From contig OX377201.1 in the NCBI GenBank assembly GCA_947396885.1, positions 66,686,983-66,750,982 on the forward strand: DNA of 64,000 nucleotides. Reading direction: 5' to 3'. This document shows, piece by piece, positions 53,017 to 64,000 of the stretch. A model generated the notes under the pieces. That model was given only the letters and a program-made list of their open reading frames with translations. It made no database searches and had not been told where the DNA came from. Numbering within the stretch: position 1 is the stretch's first letter; every line of letters begins with the position of its first letter. The translations under genes were made by a program, and so were the position numbers. The DNA comes from Heligmosomoides polygyrus polygyrus (lineage: Eukaryota; Nematoda; Chromadorea; Rhabditida; Heligmosomidae).

Positions 53017-53219
53017 TCATCAATTAGCGATGTAAAATTGTGGAGCTTCCGAAACCCAACTAGTGCAAGCAAACTTGCGAGCGAGGTAAATACCGGTCTC
53101 TAAATATTTGGCTGGTATCCTCGAACGACGTTCCTGCACTCCAGACGTTGTGTGTGCCTTCAAAAATGATGATGAGACACCATAAGTCTTTCCTATATAT
53201 GTTGAAAATGTGCCTTGCA
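52921..53219 (-). other. Flank of the Penelope-like element, with two short overlapping frames
   Basis: A 66-codon frame (53020-53220) and a 75-codon frame (52845-53072, with SLIDECCTRPGC) overlap in different phases. Neither has a clear start context. They could be exons of a small secreted protein or chance. Confidence 0.25.
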
Positions 53220-53560
53220 CAATTCAAATTGAACCATTTTCAATTCAAACTGAACAACTCTTACCAACTCAATTTATACATCTCTTAAATCAAACTGGAC
53301 GTCTACAGATTCAAATTGGACTCTTTTTAAGAATCTCACACAAAATACCTTCCTTCTGTAATCTTGAGCTAAAAATCCACATCCAAGCGGTGTAGGCTCT
53401 TTGTTTCGGCACCTTGTAAAGCCGTCCTTTTAAAATAACGTTTTGAACCAGCTGCTTATTTCGATTGTCCTATAACTTGTCCAGCTTGATCTGAAAGGTG
53501 TCGATTGCTGTTACTGGCTTTCAGCTTGATTAGAAATGCGTCCAGCTCAACCCGAAAATG
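53220..53560. repeat. Quasi-periodic AT-rich repeat
   Basis: Units of about 22 bp built around CAAATTGAAC and CAAACTGGAC recur (CAATTCAAACTGAAC, AAATCAAACTGGACG, GATTCAAATTGGACTC). The AT-rich fold-back family uses the same motif. Confidence 0.55.
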
Positions 53561-54074
53561 ATTTGACACAACATATATTAGATGAACTTCGATTAGCTTT
53601 AATAGAAACAAATCTAGGAGTTCAGATGCACCAGGAGTAAAGCATCTCTTTCGATTTACGGTTTACGATTTACGACGATTTTAGATCTCATTTACGCACA
53701 TCCCTGCTGTTGATCAAGCTCATGGGGTTGGGGTGGGCGGCGCCATCCCAACCCCATGGGCTTGGGGAGAGAGCGTCGCCCGTGTAGGCCTGTTTCGACC
53801 TGCGAGAAGGGAGCTGCCGGCCTATCATCACCCGTGCTCCCCGACGCCAGCAGCGACTGAGAGGGCTTTCCACCCTTCTCCAGGCTTCTCCACGCGTGCT
53901 GGTCAGCCACAGCTAGCCACGTCTCCTACCACCTGGCTGTGAGAGAATAGCGTTAGGCGGAAAGCACCCTCGGGCACACTCCAGGTGTCCTGGTTCTGCT
54001 TCATTCTGCGTTTGCTCATATCTCGTCACCGTTTGGAGCAGGCTTTCTTTTTGTTCTTACAGCATGGCGATCAA
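53561..54074. other. No gene; short perfect hairpin at 53721-53758
   Basis: CATGGGGTTGGG (53721-53732) and CCCAACCCCATG (53747-53758) pair exactly. The TTTACGATTTACG runs near 53650-53695 are repeated near 48000. Confidence 0.4.
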
Positions 54075-54260
54075 AACTCCAGCTCTAGGCGGACTCGAAC
54101 CCGTACGTTCTGCATTCCGGGCGGATGCTAGGCCTTACACCGCCGGAGTGTTTTGTTACATGCGGTCGAACAGCGCCGGTGGTGTAAGGCACTGCTGCCC
54201 GGAAAGCAGAACGTCTAGTCCCGCTCGGCGCAAGAGTTTTGATCGCAACGAAACATCCTG
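54075..54260. repeat. Inverted pair of tRNA-like sequences
   Basis: 54087-54152 (minus) and 54170-54232 (plus) are tRNA-like blocks in opposite orientation. The minus block has CGAACCCGTACG as its T-arm region and TTACACCGCCGGAG as its 5' end. The plus block starts GCGCCGGTGGTGTAAGGCAC. Outer flanks GATCAAAACTCCAG and AGAGTTTTGATCGC are also inverted. Both cloverleaves are decayed. Confidence 0.6.
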
Positions 54261-55230
54261 TAACAAGATATGGCCTCTATGTCAGTCGCTCCAGGCTCAA
54301 ACAAATGTTTTGAAGGATTTCTTCTGTTGCTTACCACGGACTGAAGCGCTGCTTTCAATGGAGGCACATTAGGACCCGTAGTTCGTCCTCTGGTGTTTTC
54401 AGCGTACGAAAAATATGCTTTTAGGCGTCATAACTGCAGACATCGCTTCAGAACTAATCGCAGACTGATGGCTGAGGAAATTTATCGGCGAACTTTATCG
54501 GATGAAGCAAATTGAGGCAACAGAATCCCACATTCTAGAAATGATTCGAGCTCCAAACCTTTTGCGGGATTGTTTCTGAGCACAACAAGGATATTCCAGG
54601 CGTCAGTTTTGCGTTATCGGCCTGCATGAGGGGCTACAGTTTTCTGTCATTTTTGATCCAGAGGACCGCAGGAAATCCTGAAACCACTGCGGTGCTTCTC
54701 AGACAACGCCCTGTAATCCAATTTACATATGTGAGTCGCTCTGAGAATCTACACAGTTACCTCGTTGACTTTTCCCGTGAGAGTGGGGTAAGAGGTCGGG
54801 AGCTACCACAGGGAAACGTGAATGTGTCTTGTGCAGTAGTATTGTGATAATAGTTATGGTTGACAATAGAGTCATCAAAGTCGTTTGTTTCACGTGTTTA
54901 AATCCTGTTAAAGAGGATCATTATTGAAATACTTACTGGCAGTTGAATTCTCACATGTTCCTTTGTGAAAAAATTGCTTGTGAGAGGGTCACTTTCTCCC
55001 TTCAAGCTAAACCGATGAGAGGCATGTTCAATTCTTGTCGCGTTTCGGAAGCATTTTGAAGGAATCTCTTGTTTCCGCTTGTTCTAAGTGCTTCCAGTCT
55101 TCATTCGTGTTCCCCTTTTTTCGCGAGTATCCCGTGTGCACTTACTTTGTGATGAGCTATTCATGAGCGAAGCCATAGAAGAGTAGGTCCGATTGAACAT
55201 GAAAGAAGTGGATAAAATGTCTAACAATCT
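54261..55230. other. No supported gene
   Basis: A 73-codon frame (54626-54847) lies in a block that partly resembles 190-240. Nothing else recognised. Confidence 0.3.
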
Positions 55231-55414
55231 GGAGCCAGATTCATCAACGACTTACAGCAATTTAACAGTGAAATTACAGCCGAGATTCCTGATAGCGCGG
55301 CGATATATTTCGATATATCAAGCGATATATTTCTTGTTGATAAGCCGCGCTATCAGGAATTTCGGCTGTATTTTCTCCGTTAAATTGCTGTAACTCGGTG
55401 GTGAATCCGGCTCC
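55231..55414. mobile_element. Palindromic MITE, GGGGCCGGATTCATCAAC family
   Basis: The ends are GGAGCCAGATTCATCAACG and GTGAATCCGGCTCC. Long inner pairing includes CAGCAATTTAACAGTGAAAT with its complement, AGCGCGGC with GCCGCGCT, and a central GATATATTTCGATATATC. Confidence 0.8.
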
Positions 55415-55494
55415 TGGTCGTCTGTGTTGTCAGGAGTTCATTATGAATGTAAAGTTCCTCCACGAATCACACTATAATGGGAGCGTGTATCTAA

Positions 55495-55600
55495 AGTGTA
55501 TTAAGCGGAATTGGTTTGTGCTGCTCTACAAGCAAGCTGGCCACTCCTCGAAAAAATCGACTTCAACTGAGAGTCGCGTCCTATCCGGCGGAGTTGAAGT
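55495..55600. repeat. Dispersed repeat fragment
   Basis: TTAAGCGGAATTGGTTTGTG and GAGAGTCGCGTCCTATCCGG match 24255-24365 in order and orientation. Confidence 0.5.
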
Positions 55601-56089
55601 CAGCGACAACACATTCAGACATGCAGTTTTTAGCGGCGGCATTAGCTCTGTCGCTCACCGCTTATATTACCGCCTCTGCAGTGCTACTTACACATGTGCA
55701 AAGCCGCTATCACTCTCGCATCTAAGTAAGCCGGAAGTGGCACCCGTCCCGCGGAACGCTTTTCCACTGCTTCCATTGTGTGTGGCCTCAGCTCGTGAAT
55801 TGTATACTCTCACTATCCTCGTCTCTAGGCAAAAATGAATATGACGTTCAAAGGTACAGTCGGGTAGAAGAAAGATGCGGTAATGAAACGCAAAACAGGC
55901 CCACAACTGTGCTGTTTGTAGTGCAGTGCAATGCGTTGGAGAGCATGGGCAAGTTCCCTTATCAGCATTTGCTTACCTATCTGTGGAATCGCCTTTATTA
56001 GAGGAGAGAAAGAGATTGCGGGGTAACGAGAGGGTGGGAGTTGATGCCCTATTACCAAGGAAAGCCGATTTTACTTCATCCCTTCCTGC
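55601..56089. other. No supported gene
   Basis: Overlapping frames of 70-146 codons span 55398-56058 without recognisable domains. Confidence 0.25.
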
Positions 56090-57420
56090 CTCAAAATCGC
56101 TTCCTCATTTAAATGAATTGGACACTCTTCTAAGCATGTTTTAGACTTTTGAAATTAAAGGGAACTCTTCCGAACCTTCATATAGGTTGAACTATAGACT
56201 CATTAAGATGATTGGAAAATTTTGAGTTCTGGAAAGTTTAGAATAACTTTTAATTTTTTTACTTTAGCTGGCCGCATGAGTGTAATAATTTTATAAAATT
56301 TTAACTTTTGAATAAAAAATAACAAATTAAATTTTGTTTCAAAGCGCAGCAAAGCAGCAACCCTATAGTGCACTAAAAGAACAATTTGCCCCATGCCCTC
56401 AAAAAACTCGTCGCGATTTTTGTTTGGTTGAGAGTGTAAATGCTGTTTACATGGAACAACGAGGTATGTGCGTTCTTAACAATTGTACTTGCTGCATTGT
56501 CTGCAGGTATGTATGAAACAACATGTAAATATAACCAATATGTACATAATAGAAATCCGCGCAAGCAGTATTAACCTTTTCCATTGCGTGTTCCAGCTAG
56601 ACAAAAAACTACATAAGACGTTACTCAAATTGAGGTGGCTGTGACGTTAAAGAGAGTACTTTAACAATGACAGTCAATATAAAATAAATTTCTAGCTTAC
56701 ATCTAAATCTAATCTTACATCATCTTTGTTGTTCGTGTAAACAGCATTGACAGTATCAATCAAATTTAAATCGCGACGTATTGGACGAGTGCATGGCGTA
56801 ATCTCTTCTTTTGACACTAAAAATTCCTACTTTTCTTTTCTTTAAAACAAGCTATAAAGCTTTATTTGTCCAAAAAATTTAGAATTTTATAAAATTTTAA
56901 ATAAAATGTTCACTTATTAGGTAGGCGAACTAAAGGTTTGAAGAAATCATTCTGAAATTTTCCTAGATCAAAAAACTGTAGACGATGCAACAACTACAAT
57001 TGAAAAGAACGCGTATACCTTGTTGTTCCGTGTAAACAGCATTTACACTATCAATCAAATAAAAATCGCGACGAGCTTTCCGACTGGCGCAATCTGGTCT
57101 TTTCATGCACTACATGGTTGCTGCTTTGCTGCGCTTAAAAACGGAATTAAGTTTGTTATTTTTTCAAAAAGTGAAAGTTTCAGAAAAATACTAAACTATT
57201 CGAGCAGCTAAAGTAAAAAAATCAAAAATGATATTCTAAATTTCTCAGAACACAAAAATTTTCCAATTACCTTATTGAGTCTGTAGTTCAACCTCTATGA
57301 GGGTTGTTTCAATTCGGAAGAGTTCCCTTTGATTTCAAAAGTCTAAAACATGCTTAGAAGAGTGTCCAATTTGATGTGAAAGGTGTCCAATTCGGAAATG
57401 GTGTATATCAAGCTGATCGA
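56090..57420. repeat. AT-rich fold-back repeat family, copy 4 (possibly two merged copies)
   Basis: The arms begin AATTGGACACTCTTCTAAGC (56115) and the inverse CATGCTTAGAAGAGTGTCC (57350). GTAAACAGCATTTACACTAT and similar central blocks occur at both 56740 and 57030. AATAATTTTATAAAATTTT lies at 56284. The frames inside are not genes. Confidence 0.65.
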
Positions 57421-57481
57421 ATGCTCCGCACATCGACGCCCATTTGAAGCGGCTTCAAATATCAATTTCGCTGGTTTCAGG

Positions 57482-57725
57482 AATGACAGCAGCCGACTTC
57501 GCCAAGGTTCAACTGCTGCCCGAGAAGCGGCATATTATTGAACGCTCAACTGCGCCGTATCGACAGTCGGTGAGTCAGCTGGAAGTCGCAGAGAGTAGTT
57601 GGAGTAATCTCGCTGAAACTGCTGGCCATGAGATGACGTTCATTACGACTACTGAACTCGGTGGCGGTCATCGTGATCCGCTACAGCACCAACGCCGACT
57701 AACGGACCTCCAGCTCACCGAGTAG
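57482..57725 (+). CDS. Candidate host exon(s) of unknown function
   Basis: After GCTGGTTTCAG a frame with ATG at 57483 reads MTAADFAKVQLLPEKRHI and IERSTAPYRQS, then meets a GTGAGT donor-like site at about 57571. The frame stays open to TAG 57723-57725 if not spliced. No family recognised. Confidence 0.3.
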
Positions 57726-59938
57726 TGGGAAAGACTGGAATCTTGGGAGCCGAAGCCTAAGGGGCCCATGCAGGCGAACGGAGTGGTGACGGGTGTTGCT
57801 GTCTGTCACCTAGGATTCTTCCCTCCACTTCCCAAATGGTTGAAACGTAGGGAGCAGCGCGGCTTTTCGGACTTTCGACGCATCAGGCCACATCAGCTCG
57901 AAGGTCCTTGCTTGCTTGAAACCAAAAGGCACCGATACCTTTGATCTGAGCTTCGGCATGAAATCCATGAGTGGCCAATTTGATGCTTATAACGTTAGAG
58001 CTTACCACTAGTTTAGTCGCCATCAAAACGAGCTGGGCTACTTCTTCTGCATTCGACAACCATATTTGTGCGACCATTGGCAAGGGTAGTTGCTGTTGCA
58101 TAAGGCGAGGAACTCCAATTATCTCTGTTCCCTGTTTACTTCCGCTCGACACTCACTGCCTTTACTCCGTCAACACAGTGCACGAGGCTCCGAGATCCTG
58201 CCATTACTACCTCCCACGAAGGTCGCCACGATGGAGAGTTGATCGAATATTCCACTCCTCGCAACCTTTAATTCTCTTCACTCTTCACTGGATTCTCTTC
58301 ATCGCTATCTATCTCCAGATGTAGTCCCATTTATTTTTGATTTTCAAAACTCTGCTTGACGGGTGCAAAGAGAAGAAGCACCACACAAAGAGGTCTTCAG
58401 AGCATTTATGTGGCCTTACAGTGTTTATCCTTGTATTCGTAGTTGCATTTATTCTTCGTGTCTTTTCATTAGGGGTGCTAATTTGATGTCCGTTTGCCGT
58501 CACCACATTTAGGATGGTTGAATCATCACATTTACTGCCAGCAGTTCTGTTTCCGACGGAAGAATGCATGGCGCTCCTTGATGACGACGAGATTCGTCAA
58601 TTTATCAAGACTCGTCATTGAGCGCCAAGAATACGCTATGACATGTGGAATGATGTTAGACGTTCGTTCGACGCACTTCACTGCATGTGTTTCCGATGAA
58701 ACGCCTTGGAGGCACTCATAGGGGAACGCTCAGTGCGCTTTTGAGGCAGATATCAACTCTTCACCAGTGACTACGGCAGAGCTTCACAAAATCTGTGGCG
58801 AGGCGTACGACTCCCCGGTTATCCACATCTGCCTAGTGCCTCTAGGCATGTGGAGGCTTAGACTGAATGTCCTGGCGGCTTTGAGAGCCTTCCACTACAA
58901 GATGGGCAGCCTCTGCCATCCTTCCAACAGTTGGCAAAGTTCGTACGCATTTCGATACAAGGCGGCATATATCTGGTGGCAGACCTCCACTGACGAGGTG
59001 CTCATGACATTCAGAGTCAGCACGCTGAAGCCGAGCATTCTCTCACGCATAAAACTACGAGCTTCAGAGAAAGGGAATTTTGATCGACCGAAATGGTCGT
59101 CAAACAGTTGCCACACACTCCTCGGTATCGCGGTACATTTTCACTTCAAACGAACCATGGCCAGGTTAATAGGAAACATTTTATGGGAACATATTGCTCG
59201 ATGGATTCGTTGCCCCACATTGCCTCAGGCTCTTTACCCTTGCCGCGCAGCCTCACTGATGGTGAGCTTTTTCTCAATGCTCCCGCCATGTTAGATCTGA
59301 CCATTTATTCTAGCTCTTGTGTTTCTTAGTATTGTTCATGTTCTACTAAGCATCGAGATGGCACATATGGGTATATTTATAATAAATAAATAAATAAACG
59401 TGGGACAGATGTCCCGCAGACCTTCAGACTGCGGATAGCTCATATTAGTTGAGGACTCAGCACCCTCAACATGGCCACAGGTATTGGATAAGCTGTTCGG
59501 CTTTGAAGGAGAACATGATGCGCCAAACGTCTTCAAATATATAAATGTAGAAAGCCTTGCGTGAGCTATGTTCCTGCTTTCGACGAATTCCAATACCTCT
59601 GACGTAGAATTCGATTGAAGTACGGTAAGTTCGGCCAAGATTGGTGTAGCTCACTATTCCGACCGACGTTTCGTCGTTCTCGCCTTCTTCAGAGCCTCTG
59701 TGAGTGGACACGGAGATCCACTTCTACCCCTCTGGGCAACAGACAGGCAGGCGGTTCCTCGTTGATCTAAAGAACATCTGGGTGTTGTCAGTCGCATAGG
59801 CGAGGGAAGAGCTCTGTCATCACGCAGCGATGTAACCCCTTCACGCAGAGTGATTCAGCAGCCAATGCACGGTATGCTCCCTGTAGGGGGTTACTGGTAG
59901 ATGGCCAAGCCAGAAAATCGGGGCAGCATCGATCTGCC
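57726..59938. other. No clear gene; several medium frames
   Basis: 57883-58152 (minus, 89 codons) has a faint resemblance to a BEL/Pao RNase H-type segment, too weak to call. 58767-59294 (plus, 175 codons) is the longest frame here, opposed by a minus frame at 58895-59116; neither matches a family I know. 59380-59400 is an AATA-type microsatellite. Confidence 0.25.
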
Positions 59939-60097
59939 GTGGCCTGCACTTGGGAGCCGCTTTGCAAAAGGGACGGCACAATAGGCGGCCCATCGACGGC
60001 GACCGTCGCTGGAGCCGAACGCAGCCGGCTGCCACGCACGGCCGACGTGTCCTCGGGCCGCTTCTCTCGGGGTCTACCGAGGCGGTCGGCTCACGCG

Positions 60098-60301
60098 ATG
60101 CAGCTGCTCCGCTCGACGGTCATTTTTGCGCAAAAAGCGTCGATCTCGCAGGTGTGTGGCGCGTCCTGGCGAGCTTTGGCGCGCACTGACCACCCGTCGT
60201 TCCAGGTCCGGCTGCAGCTGTGCTCTGTGCAGTTCTTCTCCATGGCTCTTCTCGTCGTGCAACATACGGGGATGCCCTTTCTCGTAAGGGCCACCAACAA
60301 G
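60098..60301 (+). CDS. Two-exon start of a putative nucleotide-sugar transporter (SLC35A-like)
   Basis: Exon 1, 60098-60151, encodes MQLLRSTVIFAQKASISQ and ends at a GTGTGT donor. A 54-bp intron ends TTCCAG at 60205. Exon 2, 60206-60301, encodes VRLQLCSVQFFSMALL, VVQHTGMPFLVRATNK and ends at GTAACA. Both exons join in phase 0 and third positions are strongly G/C. The FSMALLVVQ...R pattern resembles the first membrane helix of SLC35A-type Golgi nucleotide-sugar transporters. No continuing exon is visible before the transposon at 60927, so the gene is either broken or has a long intron. Family assignment rests on about 20 residues. Confidence 0.4.
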
Positions 60302-60926
60302 GTAACATTTGCAATGGTGCTTCTAGACAGTAGACTGGCATCAATGGCCAGTGAGCTCAAGAACATAAGACTCGATAAATTAGTCAGTCAGGGGATCTAT
60401 CAGGAGAGGGTATTAGAAGGGAGAAAGAAACGCACACAATCTAGTATGTCTGGGCTAGGAATTTGCGAAGAAGCGCCATACAGTCGACTTGTTAAGTATG
60501 TAGTCCTTACATGCAGTTCGCTTCCAATGTTGCCTCCATTGTAAAATGGATAGAATGAAGTGCCCCCCCCCCCCGCTAGAATAGATCCCAGCACGGTTCC
60601 CCGTCACACTCCTTTCTTTGGTCTAAATGTATGCGCAATTACAAGGAACTTCAGTTTTCGTGTTTGTCGTTCAGCTTTTCGTGCGCGAAAGTGAGAAAAG
60701 TGCGAAAACATCATGGCTCGTAAATCCGAGATGACTGTTTTGTTTTGAAGACTATTGAATTCTCGATTTTAAACGTGAAGGCAGAAGAAGAACTGCACAT
60801 CACTTCGTTAGTTCTGTCACAGAATGAGTGGCGTTCGCTGTTGTGAGAACAGGGCTGACAACCACGTCGAATTCGAATTTCCTTACAAGCGGACCTCAGA
60901 TTATGACTCGGAGAAATCTTGGTAAC
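60302..60926. other. No supported gene
   Basis: A C-run lies at 60565-60574. No exon continuing the upstream candidate is visible. Confidence 0.3.
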
Positions 60927-62189
60927 TACAGGGTGTTCTAAAATTACGTTATGACGGTTTTTTAAAATTATAACTGTGAAGCAACTGGCAACTTTACAAA
61001 ACAATATATAGAGAACAACGACATAGACACTACGCAACACTATATTATTTTGGTATCGAAGTTCCCCTTCCCCCTTGGCGCGAATACAGAAGTCAAAACG
61101 CTTGGTGAAATTTTTGGCGATGGGCCGCAGGTCATCTGGAGGTAGTCGCTCCCACTCCTAACACACAGATGCCTTCAGGGTCTCCAGGCTGTGGTGGCGC
61201 TTGGCATGGACCCTTCAAAATGAACCACGCGCTGATGTTCGTCGGAATCAGATCCGGGGAGTGCGGTGGCCATTCCGCAGACATGGCGAAGTCCCGAAAA
61301 TTGGCCTTGCACCATGCTTGCGTGCTTTTCGTCCTGTGTTCAGGGATTGAGTCTTCTTGAAACGTCCACAGCACATTGTTGAACTGCTGCTGGGACTAGA
61401 AAAGCACCACAGCCTCGAAGATGTCCCCTCGGTACACATCTTGATTTATTTTTACTCCTTCGTCCATAAAAACCACGGGTCTTTCCGTAGGTGTAGATTC
61501 CACCCCAAAAGCGCCTGCGGATTTTGACCATGTTCGGCGATGGCGAAGGTGGCTGGAGCCTCTCCAGATCAGACCCTGTCGTGTTGCGGGATGTGAGTCT
61601 AGTCCACGGTGAATAGCTGAACAGTGTTCGTTCCCACCCGCGACCTACGGCCCGCAGCTTGAGCAGGCGGCATCGCTGGAGCCGTCCGCGCTTATTCGTG
61701 TCCGTCAGGAGCTGGACTTTATGGAACTTGTATAGCTCGAGTCCGCGTTTCTTCCTGGCTATTCGGTGCACTGATGTGCGACTGCCACAGATATCATGAG
61801 TGATTTTCTCAGGGAACTCTCAAATATGGGATGTTCGCTTTTCGATGGTTTTCCGTATCTGCGGCGTATTGACAGTGCGATTTTTTCCTTGTCCTGGACG
61901 GTCTACTTCATGGCCAAGCTCCTTACATTGACGAGTTACTGTGGAGAAAGTTGACTGAGCAGGTTAGCAATGTCGCGTTGGCGCTTTCCGTGACGACGAA
62001 GCTTCAAAATCGCAGTACGATGATTTGACATCTTGAGTAAGACCGTAATTGGGACAAAATAGTTCTTCAAAACTATACCAGCGGCAGAAAGATACGCACA
62101 AGAAAGGGCTATTTCCGCCATGCTGCAGATCGATGCATTCGATTGGGAGAACGTCAAAACTTCATCACGTTATTTTGCACCACCCTGTA
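60927..62189 (-). mobile_element. Tc1/mariner element with TACAGGGTG ends, broken transposase
   Basis: Termini TACAGGGTGTTCTAAAATTA (left) and the complement of the right end TACAGGGTGGTGCAAAATAA match over about 22 bp. The length is 1263 bp. The minus strand encodes MSNHRTAILKLRRHGKRQRD (helix-turn-helix start), SVHRIARKKRGLELYKFHK, VVFMDEGVKINQDVYRGD, WTFQEDSIPEHRTKSTQAW and EWPPHSPDLIPTN. The last carries the third catalytic region. At least two frame shifts and several stops disrupt it. Confidence 0.85.
61340..61771 (-). pseudogene. Tc1/mariner transposase, middle part
   Basis: This frame carries the end of the DNA-binding region (HRIARKKRGLELYKFHKVQL) and then drifts out of phase. The adjoining frame at 61132-61374 holds the C-terminal catalytic part. 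It would have cut and joined the element ends; it is not functional. Confidence 0.75.
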
Positions 62190-64000
62190 AACACCAACAC
62201 GAGGCTCTACGGAGAAATGTGGGTTAAAACACATATTAAAGTTAAACATATAATACTAACTCAGTGGTACTGGAACATTTGCTAATTGAGAGTAATAGCA
62301 TCATTTTAAAAACTATTAGTGTATTTGTAGAAGATCAATAAGGAGTCGGAGTGTGATGTACCTTCAGAGGCGGCAAGATGCCTACTGGGCGTTAGGCATC
62401 AAGGGGGTCGCATGAGGTCACTAAACGGTGTGGTGTGGCGGCCTAATTGAGCTCACCATCAGGCCACACTCCACAGTCAGACGAGCAATCACAGAAATCC
62501 AGAAATTGGTTAAAGTAATGGAAAAGTGTAGAAACTAACATTATTAGACCCAGAATTCACTGGGAAAGTCACTGGTTCTGAATGTTTTCTATTCTAGAAC
62601 AATTTTTTAGCCGATATTATGCTTGAGCCATTTCACGCTTCCTACAGAGTTCAGCCGCTTGTTTACATGTGTTAGAACCCCACCATCAAGCCAAGGAGAC
62701 CACAGGTGGATGATGACAGAGCACTCTTCGTGCTCCTCTCATTCTGCTAGCCGACCTCCTGAACGCGAGGTTTCTGACATCAAGTTAATTTGACCAAAAT
62801 CACTTCTCTTACAAACAGTTGATGTTGTGCCTAGCTTTGGAAGCTCATAGTTTCTGAACCGCTTTACTATGATCGTTTTCCCTAAACTATCTTGCAGACT
62901 ATCTTTAGTTCAATTGAACACTGAACTTCGGGTTTTCACGGACGAAGCCGAGAACAAGTGGGAGTCCGTGAAATGGGACGATTTTCAAAAAACTGGCGGC
63001 CTGGATGGGAAAAATGCAATCAAAAAGTAAATGAAAATGACCACAATTTCTTACCATCCAATAAAAAGTGAACCGTGCGAAGCGTGCCACAGGCAGAAGA
63101 CAAGAAATTTACTTAAAAAGCTGCTTATTCTGACCAGCTCGGAAGATATTCCCAGTGGGAGCAATTATCTCGAGCGGCGAAGGGAGGTCGCCGCCGTCGA
63201 GACTATATAGGTCACCAAATCAACTTTTTTAAGAACCACTGAGTGCTACCAACATCATTGGATAGATAATCCAGAGTTGGTTCGAATGGCTGCAATTATT
63301 TTCTGATAATTTGAAGGGAGTTATGGAAAAGCGGCGGAAACGGCGGTTTTTTCCGTCTATTCCGCCCAAAAACCAAAAGACAGGAGCGGTATTGCTGCGA
63401 GCATAAAACATGCCCCAAAGAATGCACTGCTTCAGCGATTGTGAAATTCCAATCGCGTCAGATCGTCGTCTTCAAAAAAGTCTTGCTTAATTTGAAGTGC
63501 TTGGAAGTAAACGTTTAATCAGGAATTTCCCAATGTATTCGTGCAGCATATTGCGATATTCACATGGTCTAGGGCACGAAACAGTAATTTTATTCGTATA
63601 AATTTACTTGCAAAGCTTTGAAACGAAACATCAACAGGAAAGTTGCATGGCTTTCATGGTGTGAAGATTCTTGAGAGGTGAATGAGAAGTGTGGAGGTAA
63701 CAAGGACGAGCTACAGCTTACGAGCCGTTCACAATCTACCTTCGATCTTACAGATCTAGCTCGAAGGACAAATTTGGCCCAGTTTTACCCTTTGCTGGAG
63801 AAGCAGGATTAAATCGGAGGTACTATCTTTGCAGACAGTGGGAGGGGATATGAGGTATGTATGTACTGGGCACTATTCCCTGGATTATTCCCAAGGACGC
63901 ACTTCCATAGTAGGGACGTGCAAAGTGAATGAAGACGCTCGTAGCCTAGTTACAGATCTAGCTCCAAACACAATTTTCGGCCCAGTTTTAAGCTTTGCTG
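62190..64000. other. No supported gene
   Basis: Only frames of about 60-80 codons. A short direct repeat, CTTACGAGCC/CTCGTAGCC with TTACAGATCTAGCTC, occurs near 63745 and 63950. No domain, exon chain or known repeat seen. Confidence 0.3.

Noticed and set aside
52845..53072. Insulin-like A chain (ECC...C)
   Set aside because: Cys spacing is CC-x4-C-x9-C rather than CC-x3-C-x8-C, and no B-chain pattern lies upstream.
57883..58152. BEL/Pao retrotransposon RNase H segment
   Set aside because: Only a faint resemblance over about 30 residues; no protease, RT or LTRs nearby.
58767..59294. 175-codon plus-strand gene
   Set aside because: No recognised domain, an opposing minus frame is equally plausible, and no splice or composition signal favours either.

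Overview
This window looks like nuclear DNA of a nematode, most likely a strongylid (hookworm-type) worm. The evidence is indirect. The few believable host exons are split by very short introns (54-75 bp) with nematode-style acceptors (TTTCAG, TTTAG). The repeat content (RTE-clade non-LTR elements, Tc1/mariner relatives, CR1 remnants, tRNA-derived SINEs, many small palindromic MITEs) resembles what I know of strongylid genomes. There are no operons, ribosome binding sites or other bacterial features. I could not search a database, so the organism is an inference.

Most of the window is transposable elements and their debris. 1-4 kb holds a composite minisatellite element with a 1-kb fold-back transposon inserted in it. 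6.5-8 kb and 13.4-14.8 kb hold exon chains of two unrecognised host genes, each close to a near-perfect hairpin. 16.4-23.8 kb holds two 3.4-kb copies of one RTE-type retrotransposon arranged head to head; the right copy keeps a 655-codon reverse transcriptase frame and a 12-bp target duplication. 24.4-26 kb holds a second full copy of the minisatellite composite, inverted. 28-29.6 kb has two MITEs and a degenerate Tc1/mariner element. 29.9-38.6 kb has scattered host-like exons, a GC-rich terminal-inverted-repeat element, a tandem trimer of a tRNA-like unit, and a CR1-type remnant. 41.35-45.63 kb is bounded by inverted Tc1/mariner ends and contains a second, different RTE-like element that itself carries a Harbinger-like MITE.

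The most striking resident is at 49-53 kb on the minus strand. It is a very AT-rich Penelope-like retroelement with one uninterrupted 1004-codon frame. A GIY-YIG endonuclease with a Cys cluster lies N-terminal to the reverse transcriptase, the permuted order described for Naiad-type elements. Downstream of its stop lie three consecutive perfect hairpins and sequence that matches the two conserved strands of a hammerhead ribozyme core.

The rest (53-64 kb) holds more AT-rich fold-back repeats, a tRNA-like palindrome, two exons resembling the start of a nucleotide-sugar transporter, and a full-length but broken Tc1/mariner element with TACAGGGTG ends. Host exons were found by reading for splice sites, phase agreement and third-position composition; they are partial and several carry frame breaks. 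They could be decayed genes or genes with assembly errors.
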